DNA of 64,000 nucleotides, taken from contig CAVPOY010000009.1 of NCBI GenBank assembly GCA_963707135.1, forward strand, positions 43,672 through 107,671, read 5' to 3'. The position numbers were made by a program, and so were the translations under genes. Under the pieces are notes generated by a model. The model ran no database searches, was not told where the DNA came from, and saw only the letters and a program-made list of their open reading frames with translations. The stretch's first letter is position 1. Each line of letters opens with the position of its first letter. The DNA comes from JBGSTR01 sp963707135 (lineage in GTDB: Bacteria > Pseudomonadota > Gammaproteobacteria > Chromatiales > Chromatiaceae). This document shows positions 19,649-28,267 of the stretch, one piece after another.

Positions 19649-20617
19649 CTAGACGCGAATTCGGTCCTGATTCTCCAGCATCCACTGGTATGTCCGTGCG
19701 AGCCCGTCGTCCAGGCTGATGCGTGCCGTCCAGCCCAGGCTGGCAAGACGCGATACGTCCAGCAGTTTTCTCGGCATGCCATCGGGCTTCGAGGCATCGA
19801 AGCGAATATCCCCCGCGAAGCCGGTGACCTGGCGGATGGTTTCGGCGAGCTCGCGGATGCTGACGTCGGTTCCGATGCCGACATTGATGTGGGAAACCAT
19901 CGGCTGAGTGGCACCGCGATAGGTTGCGGGGTCCAGCTCCATGACGTGGATGCAGGCGTCGGCCATGTCGTCCACGTGCAGGAATTCTCGACGGGGCTTC
20001 CCGGTTCCCCAGACCTCAACGGCATCGGCCCCCGCCTCCTTGGCCTCGTGGAACTTGCGGATCAGCGCGGGCACCACGTGGCTGTTTTCAAGGTTGAAGT
20101 TGTCGCCCGCGCCATACAGGTTGGTCGGCATGACGCTTCGGAAGTCGGTCCCGTACTGCCGGTTGTACGACTCGCACAGCTTGATGCCTGCGATCTTGGC
20201 GATGGCATAGGGCTCGTTCGTCGGCTCCAGGGTGCCGGTCAGCAGCGCTTCCTCCCTCATCGGCTGCTCGGCCAGGCGAGGGTAGATGCATGAGCTGCCG
20301 AGAAAGAGCAGGCGCTCCACGCCGTAACGATGGGCGGCATGGATGACGTTCGACTCGATCATCAGGTTCTGGTAAATGAACTCGGCCGGATAGGTCACGT
20401 TGGCCCAGATGCCACCCACCCTGGACGCCGCAAGGTACACCTGCGCCGGGCGCTCTGCGGCAAAGAACCGATCGACCGCCGCCGAGCCGGCAAGATCCAG
20501 ATCCGCACGGCTGCGTGTCAGGATTCGCTCGCACCCGTGGGTTAACAGGCGGCGTACGATCGCCGAGCCTACCATGCCGCGGTGACCGGCCACGAAGATA
20601 CTTGTGTCTACCGACAT
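19649..20617 (-). CDS. fcl: GDP-L-fucose synthase
   Basis: Bifunctional 3,5-epimerase/4-reductase that turns GDP-4-keto-6-deoxy-D-mannose into GDP-L-fucose with NADPH. The 322-residue protein shows the Rossmann motif GHRGMVGSAIVRRL near residue 9, FLGSSCIYP with the catalytic Ser near 108, the YAIAK active-site Tyr/Lys near 137, and PTNLYGAGDNF. I start at the ATG at 20617 because the motif spacing matches the family; the frame runs open to 20686. Its substrate would come from gmd, 26 kb away on the opposite strand. The gene is isolated between the Rnf operon and an IS remnant. Confidence 0.92.
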   Translation of the reverse strand: MSVDTSIFVAGHRGMVGSAIVRRLLTHGCERILTRSRADLDLAGSAAVDRFFAAERPAQVYLAASRVGGIWANVTYPAEFIYQNLMIESNVIHAAHRYGVERLLFLGSSCIYPRLAEQPMREEALLTGTLEPTNEPYAIAKIAGIKLCESYNRQYGTDFRSVMPTNLYGAGDNFNLENSHVVPALIRKFHEAKEAGADAVEVWGTGKPRREFLHVDDMADACIHVMELDPATYRGATQPMVSHINVGIGTDVSIRELAETIRQVTGFAGDIRFDASKPDGMPRKLLDVSRLASLGWTARISLDDGLARTYQWMLENQDRIRV

Positions 20618-20795
20618 GGACTTGGGCACCAATAAACCTCGCGCAATCTGCACCATTCGCCGCTGGTGGCAAAGGGTTGTGATCATACCCGCCTGAACGA
20701 AACCCTAGATCCCCGGAATCAGTATACCGTTCGAAGTCCGTGTCCCGCCCGAGGGAATCGTAGAGCGTTCAGCCCTAACGGGCGATCGCGGTTGA

Positions 20796-21101
20796 TCATC
20801 GCTTTACGCTCAGCATGCCCGCCTTGATGAGCGCACCTTCTAAAAATTGTTCTCCAGCGTCAACGCGCAGATCTTGGCGCGCAGCTCCTTGTGGTTCGGA
20901 CCGGGGGTTGCTAGGGCTCATGGGCGGCGCCGAACACGTCGGCCGCCCGTTCCAGTAATTGGGACTTCCACTGCGTAGTCTGATGGGGTGCACATCGTGG
21001 TGCTGCGCCGGCTCGGCAAGCCTGTGCTCGCCCTTGAACGCCTCAAGCGCCACCTTCGCCTTGAAGCCCGGAGAGTGGTTCCGGCGGGTTCTTCTGCCCA
21101 T
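20796..21101 (-). pseudogene. IS3-family transposase OrfA remnant
   Basis: The N-terminus MGRRTRRNHSPGFKAKVALE and the C-terminus FLEGALIKAGMLSVKR are those of an IS3-family OrfA with its leucine-zipper end. In between, the frame is lost: WKSQLLERAADVFGAAHEP appears in another frame. No OrfB and no terminal repeats are found nearby, so this is an inactive fragment. It marks old mobile-element activity at the left edge of the accessory region. Confidence 0.7.
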
Positions 21102-21456
21102 CTTTCGCTCCTGTTCTTCGGGAGGATTTCCCCAAACAGGCAGCAATTCCACTCAAGCAACCTCAGATTTACCGCGTACTGAGCTGCTATTCGCGATTAA
21201 TCTCTTGTTTTTAGGTTGAATAAACCAGCTACTATGGCCAGCGTAACCCATTGCGCAACGGACATTCATGGAATGCTAATATAGCGCGAACCCATTGGAG
21301 GCCACTAATATTCTAATGCCCAAAAAGTACAAAACTTCCGATTTCTTGAGCAACTTCGCAGAGCAAGCGGCTCACACAGGATCGCTGTTTGCTATATGAG
21401 GCGAGCGGGCTATACTCCAAAGGCGTTCAATCTATGGGTAATAAGGGAGATTACAG
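21102..21456. other. AT-richer intergenic region upstream of the subtilase cluster (355 bp)
   Basis: No convincing gene. Base composition is clearly lower in GC than the Rnf block, consistent with acquired DNA or an IS junction. A 27-codon open frame (21316-21399) exists but has no supporting similarity. Confidence 0.4.
21389..21416 (+). promoter_or_regulatory. Possible sigma70-type promoter of the subtilase cluster
   Basis: TTGCTA (21389-21394) and TATACT (21411-21416) are separated by 16 bases and lie about 40 bp before the GTG start of the subtilase, which has a good GGGAG ribosome site seven bases upstream. Predicted by eye only. Confidence 0.4.
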
Positions 21457-23116
21457 GTGAAACTAGCTATCCAGCGGTGGGGAGCGCCGCGCGCATGCGC
21501 GTGCGGACTCGCCCTGCTTTTCGGTGCGACGGCCGTCCAGGCGGCCGACATGGACGAGGATCCCGGTGCCCCCCAAGACCGGGCAGACGCTTTACTCAAC
21601 AAAGCGAACGCAGACGGAAGCGTGCGGGTCATCGTCGAACTTGCGGCGCCGGAAGAGCTTGTGGAGAAGACGGGTAGGGCGGCGGCGCTCGCCAGTGTCC
21701 AGGACGCCGTACTGAGTCGGTTGACGAGCGCTGTCCCGATAGATCCGGGCTCGGTCAAGCTGTTTGGATCTTCCCCGGCATGGCGTTGGCCGTCGATGCG
21801 GTTTCTTTGCAGCTTCTTTTGGATGATCCGGCGGTCGCTGCGGTGCACGAAGACGTGGCGCGCCCGCCTGCCCTCTACGACAGCATTCCACTCATCGACG
21901 CGGATCTAGCCTGGAGTCAGGGCTACAGCAGGCGCCGGCCAGACCGTCGCCATCTTGGACACGGGTGTCAACAAGTTCCACCCCTTCTTCCCTGGAAAGG
22001 TCGTCTCGGAGGCCTGCTTTTCGACCAGCGGCTCGTGCGGCAGCGGTTGTACGGCAACGTCGCTTTGTCCGGGTGGTGCGACGTATTCGTTCGACCCGAA
22101 CTCGGGTCTGGATTGCGCGCTCTCCATCTCCGGGTGTGGGCACGGCACGCACGTCGCCGGTATCGCGGCCGGAACGAACGGTGGGTCGAGCGGCGGCACC
22201 ATCCACGGGGTGGCACGCGATGCGAAGATCATTGCTATTAAGGTGTTTTCACAGATCAGCAGCGCTACGGCCTGTTTCCCTGCGCCGACACCTTGTGCCC
22301 TGGCTTACGATTCCGACACGATCCGAGGGTTGGAGCGTGTCTACGCCCTGCGGAACAACTACGCCATTGCCGCCGCTAATATGAGTTTGGGTGGGGGCGC
22401 AATACTTCGACGTCTGCGATACCGATGCGAGAAAACCGGTCGTCGATAAGCTACGCGGCGTCGGGATCGCCACCGTCATAGCGTCCGGAAACAATGGCTG
22501 GTCCGTCTCGACGGGCGCACCTGGCTGCATCTCGTCGGCCATCACCGTCGGCAGTACGGACAAGAACGATGTCGAGTCGAGCTTCTCCAATGCGGCGTCA
22601 TGGCTAGACCTTTTGGCCCCGGGCCGCGACATCTGCTCCTCAGTCAACGGATCGCCGAACTGCGGTGGATCGGGTAGCACGGGCTATGGATTCAAGAGCG
22701 GAACCTCCATGGCCACGCCCCACGTGACCGGGGCCTGGGCGGTGATGAAGTCGAAGAACGGCACGGCCTCGGTCACCGCGGTGGAGTCCGCGCTGGAGAG
22801 CACAGGAGTTTCGGTCGCGACAAAATCGGGCGGCACGAAGCCACGTATCGATTTAGATAATGCGCTTGCCGCCCTGTCACCGGGCCTGAACCTCGGCCTC
22901 AATTGGGACCATTGCCAGCAGACCTATCGGGTAATCGGCGACAACAAGACTTGGTGCTATTTGGAGGCAAACCGGGTCTGGGTTTGGGTCGACGACAACG
23001 AAAGCGAGGAATCGCTGATCGAAGCGACCGCGTCGAATCACTGGGTTGGGATCAACGTCAACAGCGTATCCGGCACCTCTTTCACGTGGAATGTCATACG
23101 CGTGTTTAAGTTCTAG
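21457..23116 (+). CDS. Secreted subtilisin-like (S8) serine protease with I9 propeptide and C-terminal repeat module (three frame interruptions)
   Basis: Predicted extracellular endopeptidase of about 552 residues after correction. Order: signal peptide (ALLFGATAVQA), I9 propeptide (VRVIVELAAPEEL to LLDDPAVAAVHED), catalytic domain, then a module of about 70 residues from 22896. The triad is complete: Asp in VAILDTGV (21958-21960), His in GHGTHVAG (22141-22143), Ser in GTSMATPHV (22706-22708); the oxyanion Asn is in ASGNNG. The frame changes near 21770 (one base missing), 21930 (extra A) and 22395 (extra G). Start is GTG with a strong GGGAG. The C-terminal module (QQTYRVIGDNKTW to VIRVFKF) recurs as the whole mature part of the next gene. 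Substrate unknown. Confidence 0.8.
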
Positions 23117-23174
23117 GCCACCTACAGATCACCCGGTTAGGCTGATACTCATCTAATAATTGAGGAAATTGACC

Positions 23175-23528
23175 ATGAAAAAGTCCATCTCTCTTGCCGC
23201 GACCCTCGCCCTTTCCAGCATGCTCGCGTCCCCGGTTGCCATTTCCGCCGATGAGGGTGCCCCGTCGTCCGGCGTAGCTGCGACCGGCCAGGTTACGCCC
23301 GGTTTTTATTGGTGCAAGGGGCAGCAGACCTACCGCGTAATCGGCGACAACAAAACTTGGCTTTACCTCGAAAGCTGCTTGTCAGCCGGCCTAGCTCCAA
23401 TCTGGGTTTGGTGCGACGACAACGAGTGCGAAAAGACCTTTATCGCTGCCGCAGCGTCAACGCACTATATCGGTCTTAACTTCAACACGGCGACGACGTT
23501 CAACATCGTGCGACTGTTTAAATTCTGA
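23175..23528 (+). CDS. Small secreted protein consisting of the subtilase's C-terminal module
   Basis: A 117-residue protein with a signal peptide (SLAATLALSSMLASPVAISA). The mature part, WCKGQQTYRVIGDNKTW through IWVWCDDNECEKTF to FNIVRLFKF, aligns along its whole length with the last 70 residues of the upstream protease. Within the module 36 of 39 nucleotides are identical (22916-22954 against 23322-23360). It has four cysteines (WCK, ESC, WCD, NEC) where the protease copy has two, so two disulfides are possible. GAGG lies nine bases before the ATG. It follows the protease by 58 bp. It could be a free binding module, a decoy, or a regulator of the protease; none is established. Confidence 0.7.
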   Translation: MKKSISLAATLALSSMLASPVAISADEGAPSSGVAATGQVTPGFYWCKGQQTYRVIGDNKTWLYLESCLSAGLAPIWVWCDDNECEKTFIAAAASTHYIGLNFNTATTFNIVRLFKF

Positions 23529-23690
23529 CGCTTGGCCCCGGGGGCCGTCGAAGTAGATCGTCTTGTCGGTTGCTTCGGCGGCGATAGTTTTTCCAGCCGG
23601 TTACCCCTGGAACCTATGCTCACCCGCCGCTGTGTGGATGAGCGGCGCCCACCGCGCAAGCCGGCATCAGTGGCAGCGAGAATAGCCTTT

Positions 23691-24308
23691 ATGTTTCAGA
23701 CGTTGCCATTCTCCGGTGCGGTTCGGGTCGGTGTCCTCCTCGGGTGCGGCCTCCTCGGCAGTGAGACCCTCCAGGGAGAAGACGGGGCACAGACTCCGAC
23801 CCAAATAGATTTCGCAATCAAGCTCGCCCGTGCGCTTGGACATGACGTCGACGGAAATGGGTCTTCCGCAATCGAGATGCTCTCCAGCTTGTCGATCATT
23901 CCCGGCCTCGGGCCAGATGCCAAGTGGAAGCCCGAGGCCCCCGCAACCACCAAGTTCGTCGCCGACATCCAAGCCTCACTGCAGCTGCTCCTAAAGCGGA
24001 CGGCGGAGGATCTCGCGATCGCGCCGCCACCGACTCTTGATCTCTTCGTATTCGAGCTCCCGCCAGGTCCTCAGAAGGTGTTTTTCCCGGCTGAGGACCA
24101 GTCCGTTCAGCCGGCATCGTTCAATGCTCCTGCAGACCCTGGAGAAGGGACGCCCATCAAGGGTACGCCGGAAACACTCGGACCACACACAGTTCCGCAA
24201 TCGCCTGGGGTGGCCGACCCCGTCCCCGGTACAACGGGTGTGCCAGCGGCGGCAGCAACGCCTCACCCGCCCCCGAAACCCTCATTGCAGGGGCGGACAC
24301 CGGAATGA
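23691..24308 (+). CDS. Hypothetical exported protein of the subtilase cluster
   Basis: Not recognised. The 205-residue product begins with a moderately hydrophobic stretch (VRVGVLLGCGLLG) that could be a signal or anchor. An ordered part of about 110 residues follows (DFAIKLARALGHDVDGNGSS, FVADIQASLQLLLK), and the tail is rich in Pro and Ala (FFPAEDQSVQPASF onward), as in wall- or membrane-spanning linkers. The DVDGNGSSAIE run resembles a calcium-loop pattern only loosely. The start is uncertain: the ATG at 23691 has a weak ribosome site and upstream in-frame ATGs exist. It lies between the module protein and the STN-like protein on the same strand. Confidence 0.5.
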   Translation: MFQTLPFSGAVRVGVLLGCGLLGSETLQGEDGAQTPTQIDFAIKLARALGHDVDGNGSSAIEMLSSLSIIPGLGPDAKWKPEAPATTKFVADIQASLQLLLKRTAEDLAIAPPPTLDLFVFELPPGPQKVFFPAEDQSVQPASFNAPADPGEGTPIKGTPETLGPHTVPQSPGVADPVPGTTGVPAAAATPHPPPKPSLQGRTPE

Positions 24309-24453
24309 GTTGGCGATCATGAAGCGCCCCGGCGTAGAACGCGGAGCAAGTGCGGGCTTGTCGGGTGCGCTTGCGTTCCTCGCCGAACCCCGGCCCCCAG
24401 AGGCGGCGACTGGCGACCTGTGTGGTGCGTTATCGATAACCGGGCTGTCGCGC

Positions 24454-25200
24454 ATGCGGGTTGTACTCATCGTGTTGTTAAGCATGATCCAGTTGCCTGC
24501 AACGGCTGGTACCGCGCAAATAGCACCGCCGCCCGAATTCGCTATCAGCGTGGACTCCGGCCTAATCAGCCTGCGTGCGTGCAACGAGCCTCTGTGGCGG
24601 GTACTCGCGCTGATCGAGAAAGAGAGTGGAATCGGTCTCGGGGTAGAGGCGCACGTCGGAATGGAGCGGATATGCGCAAATGAGCAGGGGGAGACGTGGA
24701 ACCAGATCCTGGAGGCTTTACTCCGAGGGTACAATAAGGCCGTGGTCCACCAGGTCGATGGGACGGTTTCGCGGATCCTCGTTCTTAATCATGGGTTCAT
24801 CGGCCCTCAGGTCGCGGTAAAGACGCCGATGCCCCCCGCCGAGGGCGTGCCAGAAGCCGTGCCGCCGCCACCGGACCCGAATCCGAACGAAGCGGCCGAC
24901 CGGTCGGAAGCAACGCGGCCCCCGGCGGACCTTTCTGGGGCGCCGCCGAGCGTTGCGGCACCGGTCAAACCGTCGGCAGAGCGTAGAGACGAGGTAGGGG
25001 AACCGTCGGCATTGTTGCGCGGCTTGGTTGCCCCAGCGGATCTGGCCGAGATGGAAAGTCCGCCGGAGGCCGAATCTGCCCCAGCGGATAAGGTGCTGGC
25101 CTCGAGTCCCGGGCAGGGGGGCGAGCCGGCGGGGACAAGTCTCCCCGCAGAGGTCTCGCTGCCAGCTGAATTTCCGATGAGCTTGACGGTTCCCGAGTGA
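24454..25200 (+). CDS. Exported protein with STN-like (secretin/TonB short N-terminal) domain and Pro-rich tail
   Basis: A 248-residue protein. The signal peptide (VVLIVLLSMIQLPATAGTA) is followed by a domain of about 90 residues. FAISVDSGLISLRACNEPLW and VLALIEKESGIGL fit the pattern of STN domains, which occur at the N-terminus of secretins and TonB-dependent receptors. The rest is Pro/Ala/Glu-rich and disordered. A stand-alone STN-like protein could contact an outer-membrane secretion pore or the cell wall; this is inference. I chose the ATG at 24454 because the signal peptide starts there. The stop TGA overlaps the GTG of the next gene, so the two are translationally coupled. Confidence 0.55.
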   Translation: MRVVLIVLLSMIQLPATAGTAQIAPPPEFAISVDSGLISLRACNEPLWRVLALIEKESGIGLGVEAHVGMERICANEQGETWNQILEALLRGYNKAVVHQVDGTVSRILVLNHGFIGPQVAVKTPMPPAEGVPEAVPPPPDPNPNEAADRSEATRPPADLSGAPPSVAAPVKPSAERRDEVGEPSALLRGLVAPADLAEMESPPEAESAPADKVLASSPGQGGEPAGTSLPAEVSLPAEFPMSLTVPE

Positions 25201-25745
25201 GTAAGTTCTGGATCCCGTGCTGCGTGCCGCCGCAGCCCTTATCCAAATGGCACTCGGTCTTGGCAATCGGCGGGATGTTGCTGGTCACCAGCTGTTCTGC
25301 CGTTACGTTGCCCGACCAACCACTGCGGGGAGCGAGTCCCGACGCACCGGAAGGCTCGAGTTCCGCTTCGGCGCCTTCGTACGCCCCGGCTAACCACGCC
25401 CAAACCATGGTCAGAAAGGGAAGCCATCAGTTGCTTCGGCAACGGCTGCGCATGCACGGGCGTCTGCCCGTTATCGTAGTCCTTAATGTTCCGTCTTCGG
25501 ATCCGGGGTCGCGAGCGATATCCGAGGCGCGCCAACAGGCAATGCTGGAAGATACCCAAGAACGTGTCATCGATCGGCTGATTCGTGTCACAGGGAGCGC
25601 GCGGGCGGATCTTGCAATCAAGACCTTTAGCGTGACTCCCGCACTGGCCCTACAGATCGACGAACGGGCGTTGGACGCCCTTCTCGCGGATCCTGCGGTC
25701 AGTAACATAACGGAGGATTCGGCGGTACCGCCAGCCGGTTTCTAA
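25197..25745 (+). CDS. Lipoprotein with stand-alone I9 (subtilisin propeptide/inhibitor) domain
   Basis: A 182-residue protein whose N-terminal hydrophobic segment ends in the lipobox-like LLVTSC near residue 33, so a lipid anchor is likely. Residues about 90-180 form an I9-type fold: LPVIVVLNVP, then ERVIDRLIRVTG, then VTPALALQIDERALDALLAD and PAVSNITEDSAVP. The same order is seen in the propeptide of the subtilase at the head of this cluster, including the DPAV...ED ending. No protease domain follows. I9 propeptides fold and inhibit their own subtilase (family knowledge), so this may be an anchored chaperone or inhibitor. The GTG start overlaps the upstream stop. Confidence 0.65.
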   Translation: MSKFWIPCCVPPQPLSKWHSVLAIGGMLLVTSCSAVTLPDQPLRGASPDAPEGSSSASAPSYAPANHAQTMVRKGSHQLLRQRLRMHGRLPVIVVLNVPSSDPGSRAISEARQQAMLEDTQERVIDRLIRVTGSARADLAIKTFSVTPALALQIDERALDALLADPAVSNITEDSAVPPAGF

Positions 25746-26115
25746 GAAGAAGCGCAGTTTTGGCCATCCCCGGAAAATCTTGGGTCCAGCTCTGATCTCG
25801 AACCGTCTCCTGCGCCTTAGCGTCGCGCAACTGCCCGTCGATATGCGTGGAACCTGAGCCGTGTCCACAACAATTACCTTGGAATAGTGTGGCAATTCCA
25901 CATAGCTACCTGATCATCAGGTTACGCCACGGATTGCCATCTGAATCGCTCGCGAACGCCGTTGGTGTTAACGGAAGTTGCCTCGTTCTCTGGTCTCTCG
26001 GTCTTGAGCGGGGCGGATCATGTGCAGTTGCTACATGATCTCCCAAAAACGGTGTAGACCCGTAGGCGACACGCACGCTTCTGCAAATCGGCTGCGCCGT
26101 GCTATGCTCCGGCGC
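25746..26115. other. Intergenic region (370 bp)
   Basis: No gene is supported. It contains a small inverted repeat (TGGAAT...ATTCCA at about 25881-25902) and another hairpin with CCTGA/TCAGG arms near 25909-25921. The region separates the protease cluster from a methyltransferase gene and may hold a terminator for one and a promoter for the other, though no T-run follows either hairpin. Confidence 0.35.
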
Positions 26116-27144
26116 ATGTTTAAATATATCCCCCCTGGCTACGGTTACCTCGGCGACTGTCGTGAGGAACGCGGACTTCTCGTTTTAGCGGGTTGGCTGC
26201 TGATGACAGACGGTCCTTTCGATGGCTTCCAGGCGATTCTTCCGGACGGAGAAGTGCTGCCGGTTGCGCAGATCGACCGGCCCGAGCTCGCCAAGGCCCT
26301 GCCGCACGTGGCGGGCGCGAACGCCGGCGGCTTCCGGGCCGAAATCCCGCTTCCCGAGTTGCAGCCCACCGACGTGTTCGAAGTGCAATTGATCGGTCTC
26401 CGAGGCGGCATCCCGACCGGCAGCATGGCCATCGGCTACCACCGTTCGCCGCCCGGTCAGGAATACCCGCCGAGTGACGTGATGAAGCGGGCGGCCGGTA
26501 ACGACTCGCCTCTATTCTGGCGAGCTACCGGTATTAAGTCATGCAATGACTTTCGGCGCGCGCTGGCGCCCCACATCGACCCAGCGAAGGTCACCCGTAT
26601 GCTCGAATGGGGCTGCGGGTCGGGACGTCTCACGAAGCATTTGATTGACGTTCTGCCACACGTCGAGGTGCACGGCACGGACATCGACGCCGAGGCGATA
26701 GATTGGGCGCGGACCCACCTGCGCGGCACGTTCGTGCCTTGTGAGAAGGAACCACCCCTGCCCTATGCCGATTCATTCTTCGACCTCGTGGTCTGCCTCT
26801 CGGTGCTCACACACCTCACTCACGCCTACCAAGAACTGTGGCTGCCTGAGATCGATCGCGTATTGAAGCCGGGCGGGGTCTTTCTGGCCACGGCCAAGGG
26901 CGCGTTTGGAGCACGCTGGCAGATGTGGCAGCCAGGACGTTTTGAGCAGATGACGGCTTCCGGTTTCAACGACGAGACCCCGGATGGCGCGCTGGCGCAC
27001 GTGGCCTCAAAAGATTATTACCGTGGGACGCTGCAAACCTACGAATACACGAAAGAGTTCTGGGGCAAGTATTTCGACGTATTGGACTTCATAGAAGGCG
27101 GGATCAATAACCTACAAGATATCTACGTGATGCGAAAGAGATGA
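26116..27144 (+). CDS. Class I SAM-dependent methyltransferase
   Basis: The 342-residue protein has an N-terminal beta-rich part of about 130 residues with no clear assignment. A Rossmann methyltransferase domain follows, with motif I MLEWGCGSGRLTKHL near residue 160, the acidic VHGTDIDAEAIDWA that binds the SAM ribose, and FDLVVCLSVLTHLTH and LKPGGVFLATAKG as motifs III-IV. Substrate is unknown; neighbours suggest a sugar or surface polymer. Start could be the ATG at 26104 or 26116; neither has a good ribosome site. Downstream lies decayed protease sequence, so this gene is now isolated. Confidence 0.8.
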   Translation: MFKYIPPGYGYLGDCREERGLLVLAGWLLMTDGPFDGFQAILPDGEVLPVAQIDRPELAKALPHVAGANAGGFRAEIPLPELQPTDVFEVQLIGLRGGIPTGSMAIGYHRSPPGQEYPPSDVMKRAAGNDSPLFWRATGIKSCNDFRRALAPHIDPAKVTRMLEWGCGSGRLTKHLIDVLPHVEVHGTDIDAEAIDWARTHLRGTFVPCEKEPPLPYADSFFDLVVCLSVLTHLTHAYQELWLPEIDRVLKPGGVFLATAKGAFGARWQMWQPGRFEQMTASGFNDETPDGALAHVASKDYYRGTLQTYEYTKEFWGKYFDVLDFIEGGINNLQDIYVMRKR

Positions 27145-27164
27145 TCTCGCCCCTGGCATCGGAG

Positions 27165-27780
27165 CGGTCCGCACAGGTTATCGCTCGCTGATCAACCACG
27201 CGGAGCACAAGCGCCCCACGCATTACGACAACCATTAAAGGTCTTCTGGCGGCTTGGGGGAATGGTGGTGTTCGCTGCGGGCAGCGGACCAGAGCGGTCG
27301 CCCCACACGTACTAAACCGCGTACCCCTGTAACCTGACCGCGACCACCAACGTCATCTGCGTAGGTGCCTTCAGCCCGACCGACGAGCACAAGAGCGCCT
27401 CGCGCAGCGATGGGCTGTTCTTTTGGGGCTCGAGCTATGTCGGCGCCGGCCCCGACGTGGTCGCCCCGGGACCCTGGAGCGATACCACGGACCGTCGCGG
27501 TACCGCTGGATAAAATCAAGGCAGCGCCGAGACAGGGATTCTCCGCGACTAGACGCACGACTACGGCGGCACGTCCTCGTCCACGCCTAAGGTCGCCGGG
27601 GTTGTCGCGCTTATGCCGTCGCGAACCCTAACCTGACCCCGGCTCAGGTGAAGTCGATCCTGCGCAAGACCGCCCATTATATCCACGCCCCCGGGGTCGA
27701 CGACCGGACCGGCGCGGGGCGTGCCGACGCCCTGTCGGCCCTGTATTACGTGCCGCGCTTCGGCGACGTACCCAGGCACC
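27165..27780 (+). pseudogene. Decayed subtilisin-like protease, 5' part (cut by IS66 element)
   Basis: Fragments of an S8 catalytic domain can be read across frames: FAAGSGPERSPHTY, NLTATTNVICVGAFSPTDEH, VGAGPDVVAPGPWS, and the active-site block DYGGTSSSTPKVAGVVAL with its Ser. In-frame stop codons lie between these blocks (after PHTY, after RGTAG and after ILRD), and no start, propeptide or Asp/His region remains. The reading continues into TGAGRADALSALYYVPRFGDVP, where the IS66 element enters, and resumes at 31441 with SLH domains. The 5' boundary is approximate. Confidence 0.7.
27707..27780 (+). repeat. Left copy of ~73-bp direct repeat flanking the IS66 element
   Basis: This stretch and 31441-31513 match over 69 bp with one mismatch (G/A in TACGTGCCG/TACGTACCG), plus CACC after a one-base indel. 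The left copy ends exactly where the left terminal repeat of the element begins. It encodes part of the interrupted protease. Confidence 0.9.
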
Positions 27781-27840
27781 GTGTCCTTCCGGCAAGGCTG
27801 CATGAAACCCCGTGCGCGGGTCGCTACCGTGGGAGCCCCG
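27781..27840 (+). repeat. Left terminal inverted repeat of IS66 element
   Basis: Compared with the reverse complement of 31381-31440, the first 26 bp match with one mismatch, the centre diverges, and the inner GTGGGAGCCCCG box matches again. Confidence 0.88.
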
Positions 27841-27865
27841 TTCCTGGTTTTCCGGAGGCCCCACG

Positions 27866-28267
27866 ATGGCGCAGTCACCCCCCGCAGCCGCTCCTGACCC
27901 GGAGCTGGCGGAAGCCGCCAGTGCCTTGACCCGCTGGCGCGCCGCCCGGCCGCTGGGTGGGCGCATTCCCGAAGCCCTCTGGTCGCGGGCGGTGGAGCTT
28001 GCCGCTCGCCATGGGGTCGCCCAGGTCGCCCGGGCCTTGCGGCTGGACTACGTGCGGTTGAAGCGCCGGCTGGCGATGAAATCCGAGGCCACCGCCCAGT
28101 CGCCGCCGGGGTTCCTCGACCTGACCCTGGAGTTGCCCCCGGCGGGATCGGGTTGCGTCCTGGCGCTCACCGACACCCACGGGCGGTCCTTGCGCATCGA
28201 ATGGACCCGCCCGCTCGCCGGCGAGGTGGCGGCGGTGGCACGCAGCCTGTGGGAGGCGACGGCATGA
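27866..28267 (+). CDS. tnpA: IS66 accessory protein TnpA-like
   Basis: A 133-residue helix-turn-helix type protein. ALWSRAVELAARHGVAQVAR and ALRLDYVRLKRRL resemble the DNA-binding helices of the first ORF of IS66 elements. GGAGG stands seven bases before the ATG. Its TGA overlaps the ATG of tnpB. TnpA and TnpB are needed with TnpC for IS66 transposition (family knowledge). Confidence 0.7.
   Translation: MAQSPPAAAPDPELAEAASALTRWRAARPLGGRIPEALWSRAVELAARHGVAQVARALRLDYVRLKRRLAMKSEATAQSPPGFLDLTLELPPAGSGCVLALTDTHGRSLRIEWTRPLAGEVAAVARSLWEATA

Noticed and set aside
21316..21399. 27-codon open frame upstream of the subtilase
   Set aside because: A GGAGG lies 14 bases upstream, too far for a good start, and the peptide resembles nothing known; it also runs into the proposed promoter.
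25650..25901. Minus-strand open frame of 83 codons, possibly a transposase end
   Set aside because: No recognisable motif, and half of it overlaps the I9 lipoprotein gene; composition is consistent with chance.
27240..27660. Short open frames between the methyltransferase and the IS66 element as new genes
   Set aside because: Reading across frames shows subtilase catalytic blocks interrupted by stops; they are parts of one pseudogene.
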